From: Rhizobiaceae bacterium MnEN-MB40S | Lineage (GTDB): Bacteria > Pseudomonadota > Alphaproteobacteria > Rhizobiales > Rhizobiaceae | Direction: 5' to 3' | Assembly: GCA_024343425.1 (NCBI GenBank) | Contig: BRLC01000005.1 | Location: 1 to 64,000, forward strand | DNA length: 64,000 nucleotides | Shown here: positions 1 through 8,399 of the stretch, one piece after another | Position numbering within the stretch: the stretch's first letter is position 1 | Layout: the number at the start of each line of letters is the position of its first letter | Program-made: the position numbers and the translations under genes | Notes under the pieces: model-generated | Databases searched by the model: none | The model's input: only the letters and a program-made list of their open reading frames with translations | What the model was told of the DNA's origin: nothing

Positions 1-395
1 TCATGGCTGTAAAGTACAATGCGGGGGGCGTCGTTCACAAAGGCCTACCTGTCACACCAATTGTCATTCTGGACCGGAAATCAATGTTGACGTCGCCACG
101 CCGACCAATGATCACACATGATGCCTCTGTTCAATCCCGCCCCTGTTGCTTGTTGATAAACCATTCCGCGGTTGTCGGCAAACGTGCAGGCAAGGAATCG
201 GATGATTGAAAAATGCCTGAGCTCGATGAAATCTGTATGTCCGGTGAAACTGCGAAATCCAAGCGAAAGAGCCAATGAATTCTCTGGTCAACAGGCTGAT
301 TTGACTTCATAGTATCGCCGGATGATTTCGATCACTTATAAATTTCCCTGCTAATCCAATGGCGCGCGGCTTTGGCGAATTCTGACACTGTTAAA
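1..395. other. Left-edge intergenic stretch, no gene recognised
   Basis: Short frames open here on both strands, but none has a recognisable motif, a good ribosome binding site or protein-like composition. The stretch probably holds the upstream region of the FkbM methyltransferase gene. Nothing else can be supported from the sequence. Confidence 0.5.
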
Positions 396-1244
396 ATGCG
401 ACAAGGCTTGGACACCGTTTCGGATTTCGGAGACCGGAAGCCGGGCTTGCTGCCGACCATGATATGGCGGATCGCCACCCACAAAATGATCGGGCAGCAA
501 CAGCGCAAGGTTATCCGCAAGCGGTTCGCACGTCGATTCCAGGGGCCTTTCGACGTCGAGGCGGAAGGCGTGCGCATGCGCGCCTATCCGTTCGAGAACT
601 ATTGCGACCGCACGGTTGTCGGCAGAAGAGTCCTTCCGGAAATTCCCGAGCGCCGCCTGATCGCGTCGATGATCACGCCGGGCATGGTCTTCGTCGATAT
701 CGGCGCGAATGTCGGCTCCTACAGCATGTTTGTCGCAAAGGCCTGCGGCGACCATGCGCGAATCCTTGCGTTCGAGCCGCACCCGCGCACCTTCTCCAAG
801 CTGGTGTTCAATCTCGAAGCGAACGGTTTTCGCTGTGTAGAAGCGATCAATCGCGGGACCGGTCCGAAATCGCAGAGGCTGAAGCTGTATTCAAGCGGCG
901 GAACCAACATCGGGACCGCGTCCCTGCACTCGGACGCGATCGTTGCGCGCGGCCATGTGGAGATCAAGATCACGCCGCTTTCCGAAGCACTCGTCCTTCG
1001 CAACATCGATCGGGTGGACCTGCTGAAAATCGACGTCGAGGGTTATGAGGATCAGGCGTTCCTGCCGCTGATGGTTCCCGAGCACAAATCCCTGTGGCCG
1101 AAAGCCATTCTGATCGAAACGGTGCTGCGCCGCCTCTGGAAAACCGACTGCGTCGAGCATCTTGAATCCCTCGGCTACAGGATCGCCGGCGCCACCTCGG
1201 AAAACACCCTGCTGACCTTGTCAGCCGATGACCGAGAAGCTTGA
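396..1244 (+). CDS. FkbM family SAM-dependent methyltransferase
   Basis: Predicted class I methyltransferase of the FkbM family, which O-methylates sugars, polyketides or other small molecules. The SAM-binding motif I (VDIGANVGSYS) lies near residue 100, followed by an acidic strand end (AFEPHP) and the family motif LLKIDVEGYE near residue 220. Length (about 282 aa) is normal. The frame stays open upstream to a TTG at 372; the ATG at 396 is preferred, although neither has a clear ribosome binding site, and a later ATG at 459 is possible. The 3' end overlaps the convergent oxidoreductase gene by about 24 bp. The acceptor substrate cannot be told from sequence; no glycosyltransferase or polysaccharide gene lies next to it inside the window. 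Confidence 0.8.
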   Translation: MRQGLDTVSDFGDRKPGLLPTMIWRIATHKMIGQQQRKVIRKRFARRFQGPFDVEAEGVRMRAYPFENYCDRTVVGRRVLPEIPERRLIASMITPGMVFVDIGANVGSYSMFVAKACGDHARILAFEPHPRTFSKLVFNLEANGFRCVEAINRGTGPKSQRLKLYSSGGTNIGTASLHSDAIVARGHVEIKITPLSEALVLRNIDRVDLLKIDVEGYEDQAFLPLMVPEHKSLWPKAILIETVLRRLWKTDCVEHLESLGYRIAGATSENTLLTLSADDREA

Positions 1245-2531
1245 ATCCTGATTGATTTCCCGGTTGCGCGAAAACGCGCCGATTGAAATGTCGGCGTCAA
1301 GATAATCAAGGTGGAACTGAACCGGATCGCTGTCGTGATCCTGGCCGCGTTCGCAGGCTTCGACGAGTTCGGCCATCATCTTGCCGGCGACCGGCGCGTT
1401 CTTGAACTGGTTTCCACTTGTGCCGATCGCCATGTAATAGCCTTTCAGATCGCTCTTGTCGTAGATCGGCATCCAGTCTTCGGTCACGTCGTAAAGGGCC
1501 ACAACGCCCTTGGCCGCGCCGGGCAACTTCAGTGACGGAATACGCTGCGCCAGGCGCATGACCATCACGTTCCACTGCTCCGAGAAGTTCGTGTTGTAGT
1601 CGTCCGGATCGTCAACCCATTCCTTCTCGTCGCAGGCCGGATCTTCTGATCCGATCAGGATGTTGTTGCCCGTCTCGGGACGGCAATAGGTCGCGATATC
1701 GCTGTCGGAATAGACGAAGCCGTCTTTCTCGAAATCAACCCCGTCGGGTGAGGGAACATGGGCGACCTCATGGCGCAACGCCCTCGTGCTCATCTTCATG
1801 CCCTCGGCCACTCCGGCCAGCGCATTGATCCTGGACGAGTGCGGTCCGGCGACGTTGATGACGACCGGCGCGGTAATGGTCGCCCCGTCTTTCAGGACCA
1901 CGCCGCCGACGCGGCCGTCTTTTGTGATGATCTCGCATACTTCGCGGTTGAACAGGAATTTCGCGCCCAGCGCTTCGGCCGCTCGCTGCGCATTGTGAGC
2001 GGCCAGTTTCGGGTCGTTGACGTAGCCGCCGCGCGGAAAGAACACCGCGCCGTTGACCGCTTCGCCGGTCGGCGCGCCGAACCCTTCGTCGTCCGGCCGT
2101 TTCGCCGGCTCGAAGCGATGCACGTCTGCGTCCGGCAGGCGCGACGGGATTTCCTGCGCGCTCAGGTCCTCGTACGGGCAGCCGATCCGATCCATCATCT
2201 CGCACACCCGCGCGAGATTATGGTTGTGATCGGTCTTTATGACGAGGCAGCCCGTGTCGTGATAGCGGATGAGGCCCTGTTCGTCGCTTGCGCCAACGTA
2301 ATCCGACCAGTTTTTCCAGTAGTGCCAGCCCTCATAGGCCAACGCACAGGATTCGAAGGTCGAATAGTAGGTGCGAATGATCGCGCAGGAGCCGGAGGTG
2401 GATCCGTATCCGGCCTCGGGCAACTTGTCTATCGACAGGGTGCGGCGACCTTTGCGCGCAAGCTCAAGCGCAACGCAGGAGCCGATAACGCCCGCGCCGA
2501 TAATGATGGCGTCATAGGATTCGCTGACCAT
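1221..2531 (-). CDS. FAD-dependent amine/amino acid oxidoreductase (DAO family)
   Basis: Flavoprotein of the DAO superfamily (sarcosine oxidase, glycine oxidase and D-amino acid dehydrogenase relatives). The N-terminal dinucleotide fold GAGVIG is at residues 12-17, followed by an SIDK strand end and a YGSTS flavin-binding stretch. The central NVAGPHS and the C-terminal MAIGTSGNQFKNAP segment are typical of the C-terminal FAD contacts in this family. It is 436 aa, cytoplasmic, without signal peptide. It is the last gene of a minus-strand group after a desaturase and a PhnD-like protein, 53 bp downstream of the latter. The substrate is probably a secondary amine or N-methyl amino acid, but this is inference from the family only. 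Confidence 0.8.
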   Translation of the reverse strand: MVSESYDAIIIGAGVIGSCVALELARKGRRTLSIDKLPEAGYGSTSGSCAIIRTYYSTFESCALAYEGWHYWKNWSDYVGASDEQGLIRYHDTGCLVIKTDHNHNLARVCEMMDRIGCPYEDLSAQEIPSRLPDADVHRFEPAKRPDDEGFGAPTGEAVNGAVFFPRGGYVNDPKLAAHNAQRAAEALGAKFLFNREVCEIITKDGRVGGVVLKDGATITAPVVINVAGPHSSRINALAGVAEGMKMSTRALRHEVAHVPSPDGVDFEKDGFVYSDSDIATYCRPETGNNILIGSEDPACDEKEWVDDPDDYNTNFSEQWNVMVMRLAQRIPSLKLPGAAKGVVALYDVTEDWMPIYDKSDLKGYYMAIGTSGNQFKNAPVAGKMMAELVEACERGQDHDSDPVQFHLDYLDADISIGAFSRNREINQDSSFSVIG

Positions 2532-2584
2532 GAAATCATCCTTTCAGTGACTGATTCGGTCCTACACGGCGACCGAAAACGGCG

Positions 2585-3385
2585 TCAAGCGGTCGTAAGC
2601 TGAGAAAGCGGCTGCGCCTTGTAGCGGCTCTCAATCACCGCATAATCCTTTGGCCGCATCGGCGAAAAGCCCGTCAGCAGAAGGTCGTTCCGGGTCTCCT
2701 CATCCAGTCCGGCCATGGCTTCCACCACGGCGCTGTGGATCCGGTCTGCTGACAAACGCCGGTCCCGTGCGCAAATATACGGCAGTCCGGGTGTGGGATC
2801 GGTTTTCTCTATGACCTTCACCATCCGCGCCGCAGGCTCGTGACGCTGCGCCAGACGCCAGCTTACGGCGTCGATGCTCGCGACATCGGCTTCGCCGTCC
2901 GCAACGCTTCGAATAGAGGCGCGATGCGAACCGGTGCAGATTTGATCTGCGACGGTTTCTGCGCCGCGTCCGTGTTTCCGCAATGTGTGTCCAAACGCCG
3001 AAAAGCCGGATTGCGAGACTGCGTTGTTGTACGCGAAGCGGAGATTTGCAAGGTCGTCGAACCCGGTCGCAGGGCAGTCCGCGTGAACGACGATCACGCT
3101 GTAATAGCTGCCGGCGCCGCAGGCGATATCGTAGGCTGGCGCGCCAAGCAATTGCACCTTGTCCTTCAGGCCAAGCACGTAGGGCAGTCCGCAGGTCTGA
3201 GCGAGCACGAGGCCAGGCGCGTTCCAGATTTCCGTTTCGCTCAGGGTTCTCTCAAGCCGTTCCGGCGCGGCAACGCCGTATTCCGCCAGATTGACCCGGA
3301 TGGCGCGCCAGAAACGATCGTTTGAACCTTGCAGTTCCGGCCAGTCATACATGGGCAGGGCGGCGATCGGCTCGCCGCCGCTCAT
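2585..3385 (-). CDS. PhnD-like periplasmic-binding-fold protein lacking a signal peptide
   Basis: The protein resembles PhnD-type substrate-binding components of phosphate/phosphite/phosphonate ABC transporters (266 aa). The start chosen is the ATG at 3385, which overlaps the desaturase stop as ATGA, indicating translational coupling; the frame is open further upstream but that part is shadow of the desaturase. No signal peptide or lipobox is visible, and no ABC permease or ATPase is adjacent, so classic transport is doubtful. It could act as a cytoplasmic ligand sensor or as an enzyme-like member of the fold. Its place between a desaturase and an FAD oxidase suggests a shared substrate pathway, but the ligand is unknown. 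Confidence 0.7.
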   Translation of the reverse strand: MSGGEPIAALPMYDWPELQGSNDRFWRAIRVNLAEYGVAAPERLERTLSETEIWNAPGLVLAQTCGLPYVLGLKDKVQLLGAPAYDIACGAGSYYSVIVVHADCPATGFDDLANLRFAYNNAVSQSGFSAFGHTLRKHGRGAETVADQICTGSHRASIRSVADGEADVASIDAVSWRLAQRHEPAARMVKVIEKTDPTPGLPYICARDRRLSADRIHSAVVEAMAGLDEETRNDLLLTGFSPMRPKDYAVIESRYKAQPLSQLTTA

Positions 3386-4308
3386 TGGTCGCTCCCGTCT
3401 GCCAGCGGATAGGGCACCGGCTCCTTTCGCCGAAACGCGAACGTCCGGATGATCTCCATGTAATTGCTGTAGCTGTAGCCGCGATTGAGTTTCAGGAACC
3501 GGTCGCGATGCCGCGCATAGAGCGACGGCAATTGATGCCAGGCAACGGACGGGTAGGCGTGATGCACGGCGTGCAGGTTGTTGTTCAGGAACAGCAGGCT
3601 CAGCGGACCGCGGTCTTCGATGATGACCGAGCGCCCGAGATGGCTCTCTTCGGCCTGGTGTTCGAGATAGGTCCGGATCATCAGGATGGACATGCCGAAA
3701 TAGGCGGAGACGAAATAGAGCCACAGCGGCATGCCGGAAATCACATTCACCGCGGCGAGCAGGAGCGCCACCAGCGGCAAATGCAGGACCCAGGCGAATA
3801 TGACATCGCGGTCGTTTTGAAAGATGGCCCGACCGTCCGATATTGCGAGGCGGATCAGTGATATCATCGGACCGATCAGCATACGGCCCGCAAGCGTGTT
3901 GTTGAATTCGAAAAACGTCTTCACGACGCGGGGCAGCTTGCTCCAGAAATCCTGCGCGAGATACCAGCTTTCCGGATCGTCATAGGGATCGCAGATATTG
4001 GCGTTCTGATGGTGGTCGAGATGAGAATCCTTGAAACGGAAATACGGGACATACAGTCCAATCGGCAGAACGACGACAGCGTCATTGGCTGCTGAATCAC
4101 GAAAAGGATGGCCGTGAATGCATTCGTGCTGCAGCGAGGAGTGCAGGGTGATGACCGGACAAAGCAACAGCGCCGCCACAATCCACGGCAGTCCGAAAGG
4201 GTTTATGAGAAGAAATAGCCATGCGGCGTAGCAAATCGTCAGAAGGCCGAGGGTGCGCCACTCGGATCGGTCTTTGAGAATCACCAGAATTTGTCCCCTT
4301 GTTTGCAT
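3382..4308 (-). CDS. Membrane fatty acid desaturase family protein
   Basis: Integral-membrane di-iron desaturase/hydroxylase. All three histidine clusters are present: HECIH at about residues 61-65, HLDHH at 96-100 and HAVHH at 246-250. Hydrophobic segments near residues 19-55 and 170-210 fit the usual four-helix topology. Length 308 aa is typical. The frame extends to a TTG at 4326; the ATG at 4308 is preferred, but neither has a strong ribosome binding site. The gene starts a coupled operon with the PhnD-like protein and the FAD oxidase, and faces an XRE regulator across an AT-rich spacer. Related enzymes act on fatty acyl chains, carotenoids or small alkyl amines; the substrate here is undetermined. 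Confidence 0.85.
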   Translation of the reverse strand: MQTRGQILVILKDRSEWRTLGLLTICYAAWLFLLINPFGLPWIVAALLLCPVITLHSSLQHECIHGHPFRDSAANDAVVVLPIGLYVPYFRFKDSHLDHHQNANICDPYDDPESWYLAQDFWSKLPRVVKTFFEFNNTLAGRMLIGPMISLIRLAISDGRAIFQNDRDVIFAWVLHLPLVALLLAAVNVISGMPLWLYFVSAYFGMSILMIRTYLEHQAEESHLGRSVIIEDRGPLSLLFLNNNLHAVHHAYPSVAWHQLPSLYARHRDRFLKLNRGYSYSNYMEIIRTFAFRRKEPVPYPLADGSDQ

Positions 4309-4398
4309 TGCACGATGCGCCTGCAAGCAAGGATGGACAATGTGAGAATAGGCGCATAATAATGTTTATATGTAGAGCAATGTAGTAGATATACATGA

Positions 4399-5286
4399 AT
4401 GATATCAAATGCTGTGAAAACGCAACAGGATGACGAAACCCATGGCGACAAACGCGATGTCGCGGAGATTTTCCGTGACCGCATGGCGCTTCTGCTGGCG
4501 CAAAAGGGTTTCAATCTCAGCCAGTTCGCCAAGTCCATCGGTATCGATCGCTCCGCGCTGAGCCAGTTTCTGGCGCCGGGCTCGACCCGTCTGCCCAGGG
4601 CCGAGACGCTGTGCGCGATAGCCCGCACCTGCGGCGTTTCGCTTGACTGGCTGATGGGGTTGATTGCACGGGATTCACTCGACAGCGAAAACGTCGAAAT
4701 GCTTGAAATCCAGCGCGTCAATCAGGAATCGGGGCGGCAAATCCTTTCCGTCTGGCACAAGGAGGCCATGGGCTACAAAATTCGATACGTCCCTAGCGAA
4801 CTGCCGGATCTGCTCAGAACCGAGGCTGTGCGCAAATTCGAATTCAACCTCAAGAATCCGGACGAGCGCGAATCGCGCGAGCAGCAGGCGAAGGACCAGT
4901 TGACCTATTCTCGTCTTCCGGAAACCGACATGGAAGTCTGCATGCCGGTTCAGCGGCTCGAGCAGTTTGCGAGCGGGCAGGGCATGTGGAACGGCCTGAG
5001 CGTGGAGGTCCGGCGCGAACAGCTCATGCACATGGTCACGCTCATCGACGAGCTCTATCCGACGTTTCGTCTGTTCCTCTATGACGGCCGGGAAGTCTAT
5101 TCGGCGCCTTACACGCTGTTCGGGCCGCTGCGCGCGGCGCTCTATGTCGGCGACATGTTTCTGGTCGTCAATTCAAAAGACCACATTCGCGCGCTCACCT
5201 CGCATTTCGACCACCTGATTCGCATGGCCCGCTTCGGCCCGGATCGCGTCGCCGGCAAGATTGTGGGACTGGCCAAGACGCTTTGA
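4399..5286 (+). CDS. XRE family transcriptional regulator
   Basis: DNA-binding regulator of 295 aa. A lambda-repressor-type helix-turn-helix spans about residues 24-75 (LSQFAKSIGIDRSALSQFL, then a second helix ending DWLMGL). The remaining 210 residues form an uncharacterised C-terminal domain without a recognisable cupin motif; it may bind a ligand. The gene is divergent from the desaturase operon with only about 90 bp of AT-rich spacer between the two starts, so control of that operon is likely but inferred. The start is the ATG at 4399; no strong ribosome binding site is seen, leaving a small uncertainty at the N-terminus. Confidence 0.8.
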   Translation: MISNAVKTQQDDETHGDKRDVAEIFRDRMALLLAQKGFNLSQFAKSIGIDRSALSQFLAPGSTRLPRAETLCAIARTCGVSLDWLMGLIARDSLDSENVEMLEIQRVNQESGRQILSVWHKEAMGYKIRYVPSELPDLLRTEAVRKFEFNLKNPDERESREQQAKDQLTYSRLPETDMEVCMPVQRLEQFASGQGMWNGLSVEVRREQLMHMVTLIDELYPTFRLFLYDGREVYSAPYTLFGPLRAALYVGDMFLVVNSKDHIRALTSHFDHLIRMARFGPDRVAGKIVGLAKTL

Positions 5287-5295
5287 CGCGACGGC

Positions 5296-5730
5296 CTAGT
5301 CGCGGAGGTGATGCTGCACTCTGCGAACATGCCGCAAGGTGTCCGTGATCATTGCCGTCATCAGTCCGAACATCAGGAAGCCGTTTGCGCCTGTCATGCC
5401 GCCCAGCAGCCGCAGGTCTTGAGGAACAACAATATCGCCAAGGCCAAGCGTTGTATAGGCGACCAGGGAATAATAGACCGCTTCTTCCAGCGTGCTGAAA
5501 ACCGACATCTGCTGGAAAATAATCGCCCATAACCAGACGCCGAATGTCGTCATGCCCATTGTTGAAATTGCGACCAGCGAGACAACAACGAATGATTTGA
5601 TGTGCTGGTTGGGACCACGAAGCCACGGCTCCATTCTCAGAAGCAATTCATTGAGAGCCGACCACATGAACGCGCCTCCCAGCAAAGACACCAGGGTGAT
5701 GACCGTTCCAAGCATCAATTGGCTCAACAC
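5296..5730 (-). CDS. Two-transmembrane potassium channel family protein
   Basis: Small ion channel subunit (about 144 aa) with the TM1-pore-TM2 layout of the Ion_trans_2 family. Hydrophobic segments lie near residues 5-25 and 45-68, and a last one follows the pore. The selectivity filter reads TTLGLGD instead of the canonical T-x-G-Y-G-D, so an aromatic residue is replaced by leucine; this variant occurs in proteobacterial channel-like proteins but selectivity is uncertain. There is no cytoplasmic RCK/TrkA domain. The start is a non-ATG codon: GTG at 5730 is chosen, and the frame continues to a TTG at 5757. It is divergent from the DoeA-like gene. Confidence 0.72.
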   Translation of the reverse strand: MLSQLMLGTVITLVSLLGGAFMWSALNELLLRMEPWLRGPNQHIKSFVVVSLVAISTMGMTTFGVWLWAIIFQQMSVFSTLEEAVYYSLVAYTTLGLGDIVVPQDLRLLGGMTGANGFLMFGLMTAMITDTLRHVRRVQHHLRD

Positions 5731-5968
5731 GTGGTAACCATCCTTTCGCTGATGCAACGCAACGCCGCAGAAGAAATTGTACCAATCAGCTCATTTCGAC
5801 ATCGAGTTTTGGACGAGACGAGCGAATGACTGCGGTTGCACTGATACTCCCAAATCCGGATTCTTAATTTTCTTTGCCATCTCCGTCAAAGGAGCGCGTC
5901 GCATATGGAATTGCGGTGGACTGAAAGTTGAGGCTAGATGGTGCCTTGATCAAAAGGATGGATGACCC
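5731..5968. promoter_or_regulatory. Divergent promoter region between channel and DoeA-like genes
   Basis: About 240 bp separates the start of the channel gene from the GTG start of the DoeA-like gene. Both promoters must lie here. No clear palindrome or consensus -35/-10 pair was identified by eye. Confidence 0.35.
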
Positions 5969-7159
5969 GTGACCGGAAACACCGACAAGCAACTGCCTTT
6001 CTCTCTAGATGAATACGCCGTGCGCCTTGGAAGGGTTCGCAAGGCGATGGAAGAGGCGGGCATAGAGCTTCTTGTCGTCACCGATCCCTCCAATATGGCG
6101 TGGCTGACGGCCTATGACGGCTGGTCCTTCTACGTCCATCAATGCGTGCTGGTCACCCTTGACGATGACCCGATCTGGTTTGGTCGTCTGCAGGATGGCA
6201 ATGGCGCAAAGCGCACCGTATACATGGACGACGCGCACATCCTGTCCTACCCCGATCATTATGTGCAGTCTCCGGTTCGTCACCCGATGGACGTGCTGTC
6301 GCAGATCGTCACCGACAGGGGATGGTCGAGCTTGGTGATCGGCGTCGAGATGGACAATTATTACTTTTCTGCCGCCGCCTTCGCCGCCCTGTTGAAAGGC
6401 CTGCCGAATGCGGATTTCAAGGATGCGACCGGCCTCGTCAACTGGCAGCGCGCCGTCAAGTCCGAACGCGAACTCGACTACATGCGCATCGCCGGCCGCA
6501 TCGTCGAAAAGATGCACCAGCGCATCTGGGACACGGTCAGGCCGGATATTCGCAAATGCGATCTGGTGGCGGAGATCTATGATGCTTCCATTCGCGGCGT
6601 CGGCGAATTCGGCGGCGATTATCCGGCCATCGTGCCGCTTCTGCCGTCGGGCGAGGACGCGGCCGCTCCGCATCTGACATGGGACGACAAGCCTATGCGG
6701 ACGGGAGAGGGCACCTTCTTCGAAATCGCCGGCTGCTACCGCCGCTATCACTGCCCGCTCTCCCGAACCGTGTTTCTGGGCAAGCCGACCCAGACCTTTC
6801 TCGACGCCGAGAAGGCCGTTCGGGAAGGGCTTGCAGCCGGTCTCGAAATGGCGAAACCCGGCAATCTCGCCGAAGATGTCGTCAACGCCTACTTCGCCAT
6901 CCTGAAGAAATACGGGATCGTGAAGGACAATCGCAGCGGCTATCCGATCGGTATTTCCTATCCGCCGGATTGGGGCGAGCGCACCTACAGCCTGCGGCCA
7001 GGCGACAAGACCGTGCTCCAGGAGAACATGACTTTCCATTTTATGACAGGTTTGTGGATGGACGATTGGGGTTTCGAGATCACTGAGAGCGTCGCAATCA
7101 CGGATGGCGATCCGGAATGTCTCGCCGATCTGCCGCGAGAGCTGGTCGTGAGAGACTAG
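5969..7159 (+). CDS. doeA: Ectoine hydrolase-like M24 family protein (DoeA/EutD)
   Basis: M24 (creatinase/aminopeptidase P fold) protein of 396 aa, the usual size of ectoine hydrolase, which opens the ectoine ring to N-acetyl-diaminobutyrate. The assignment rests on long stretches that match DoeA rather than prolidase: SNMAWLTAYDGWSFYVHQ near residue 37, EMDNYYFSA, APHLTWDD, GEGTFFEIAG and GYPIGISYPPDWGERT. The start is GTG at 5969, with AGGATGGA upstream. It is followed after 2 bp by an M20 deacetylase, so the two are one transcript. No doeB, doeC, doeD or ectoine transporter is in the window, so the substrate could be a related cyclic amidine; ectoine is the best guess. Confidence 0.82.
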   Translation: MTGNTDKQLPFSLDEYAVRLGRVRKAMEEAGIELLVVTDPSNMAWLTAYDGWSFYVHQCVLVTLDDDPIWFGRLQDGNGAKRTVYMDDAHILSYPDHYVQSPVRHPMDVLSQIVTDRGWSSLVIGVEMDNYYFSAAAFAALLKGLPNADFKDATGLVNWQRAVKSERELDYMRIAGRIVEKMHQRIWDTVRPDIRKCDLVAEIYDASIRGVGEFGGDYPAIVPLLPSGEDAAAPHLTWDDKPMRTGEGTFFEIAGCYRRYHCPLSRTVFLGKPTQTFLDAEKAVREGLAAGLEMAKPGNLAEDVVNAYFAILKKYGIVKDNRSGYPIGISYPPDWGERTYSLRPGDKTVLQENMTFHFMTGLWMDDWGFEITESVAITDGDPECLADLPRELVVRD

Positions 7160-7161
7160 AA

Positions 7162-8334
7162 ATGCAGGCTGCTGATCTCTCTCTGGACGTAGCCGAAGCA
7201 CTGCAGCGCGCGGTCGATATCCTCGACCAACTGGTGCGCTTTCCAACCCTGTCGGGCGAATCCAATCTCGATATGATTGCTTTCGTCACCCGGTATCTGG
7301 CCGATCATGGCGTCGTGTCGTCCATCTCGCATGACGAATCCGGACTGCGCGCCAATCTTTACGCCACGATCGGACCGGAGATCGACGGAGGCGTGCTCCT
7401 CAACGGCCACACCGACGTCGTGCCCGTCGAAGGTCAGGAATGGTCGAGCGACCCCTTTGAACTGCGTATCGTCGATGATCGTCTTTACGGGCGCGGCAGC
7501 GTCGACATGAAGGGGTTTCTCGCCTGCATGCTCGCCATGGCGCCCGAATTCAAGGCGATGCCGCTTGCAAGGCCTGTGCATCTTTCGATGTGCTACGACG
7601 AGGAAAATGGCGGTTTCGGCGCGCCGGTGCTCGCGGGCGATATCGTGTCCAAAACCTGGCGCCCCTCCGTCGCCATCGTTGGCGAACCCACGGAGATGCG
7701 CATGGTCGGGGCGCACAAGGGCGGGCTCGAACTCCGCACCGAGGTCACCGGGTTCGCCGCCCATGCCTGCGATCCCTCCAAGGGCGTGAACGCCATCATG
7801 ATCGCGGCCGACATGATCGCCCATCTGCGGAAACTGGCGCATGATCTTTCAGGGCGGATCGATTCCGAAAGTCCATGCGATCCGCCGCATGTCACCATCA
7901 ATGTCGGCACGGTTCATGGCGGCGCCGCCCGTAATGTTGTGGCCGGCGATTGCGCCTTCGATTGGGAAATTCGACCGACGCGCAGCGGCCAGGCGGAGAC
8001 TTTGCTGGAAGAGATCAACGACCATTTCACTACGAAACTGACGCCGGCCGGCGCTTCCTTCCAGACAACTGTTGAAGCTGTCGTGCCACCGCTGATGTAT
8101 GACTCTCAGTCGGCGGCAGCCCAACTGGTAGGAAAACTGACGGGCATGAATTCCGTCGGAGCAGTGTCTTTCGGAACCGACGCCGGGCACTTTCAGGCCA
8201 ATGGCATGTCGACAATCGTCTTCGGTCCGGGCTCCATCGATCAGGCGCACAAGCCGGACGAGTTCATCGAACTCGAACAGATCAGGCAATGTCTGCGGTT
8301 TCTGCACAAGCTGGGCGGTGAACTGTCCGCCTGA
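7162..8334 (+). CDS. M20 family deacetylase (ArgE/acetylornithine deacetylase-like)
   Basis: Zinc-dependent amidohydrolase of the M20 family, 390 aa, closest in motifs to acetylornithine deacetylase. Metal site residues are visible: H83 and D85 in GHTDVVP, D115 in GRGSVDMKG, the general-base and ligand glutamates 147-148 in YDEENGGFG, GEPTEM, and the terminal ligand histidine in GPGSIDQAHKPDEF. The ATG at 7162 is chosen, 2 bp after the DoeA-like stop, because upstream codons lie inside doeA. Acetylornithine and N-alpha-acetyl-diaminobutyrate are homologous substrates, so in this operon the enzyme may deacetylate the DoeA product in place of the unrelated DoeB. That is inference; ArgE function is the alternative. 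Confidence 0.82.
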   Translation: MQAADLSLDVAEALQRAVDILDQLVRFPTLSGESNLDMIAFVTRYLADHGVVSSISHDESGLRANLYATIGPEIDGGVLLNGHTDVVPVEGQEWSSDPFELRIVDDRLYGRGSVDMKGFLACMLAMAPEFKAMPLARPVHLSMCYDEENGGFGAPVLAGDIVSKTWRPSVAIVGEPTEMRMVGAHKGGLELRTEVTGFAAHACDPSKGVNAIMIAADMIAHLRKLAHDLSGRIDSESPCDPPHVTINVGTVHGGAARNVVAGDCAFDWEIRPTRSGQAETLLEEINDHFTTKLTPAGASFQTTVEAVVPPLMYDSQSAAAQLVGKLTGMNSVGAVSFGTDAGHFQANGMSTIVFGPGSIDQAHKPDEFIELEQIRQCLRFLHKLGGELSA

Positions 8335-8399
8335 GCGGCCATCATTCGACCAAATTGCTTTGAGACCTTGATCCCGTTGTCGAAAGACCGGAATGGGCA

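Noticed and set aside
2585-3385. Phosphonate ABC transporter component
   Set aside because: No signal peptide and no partner permease or ATPase nearby, so the transport function is not supported.
5969-7159. Annotation as prolidase or creatinase
   Set aside because: The long DoeA-specific stretches outweigh the general M24 fold.
6005-7246. Open frame of 413 codons opposite the DoeA-like gene
   Set aside because: Antisense shadow; the sense frame is long, motif-rich and has a ribosome binding site.
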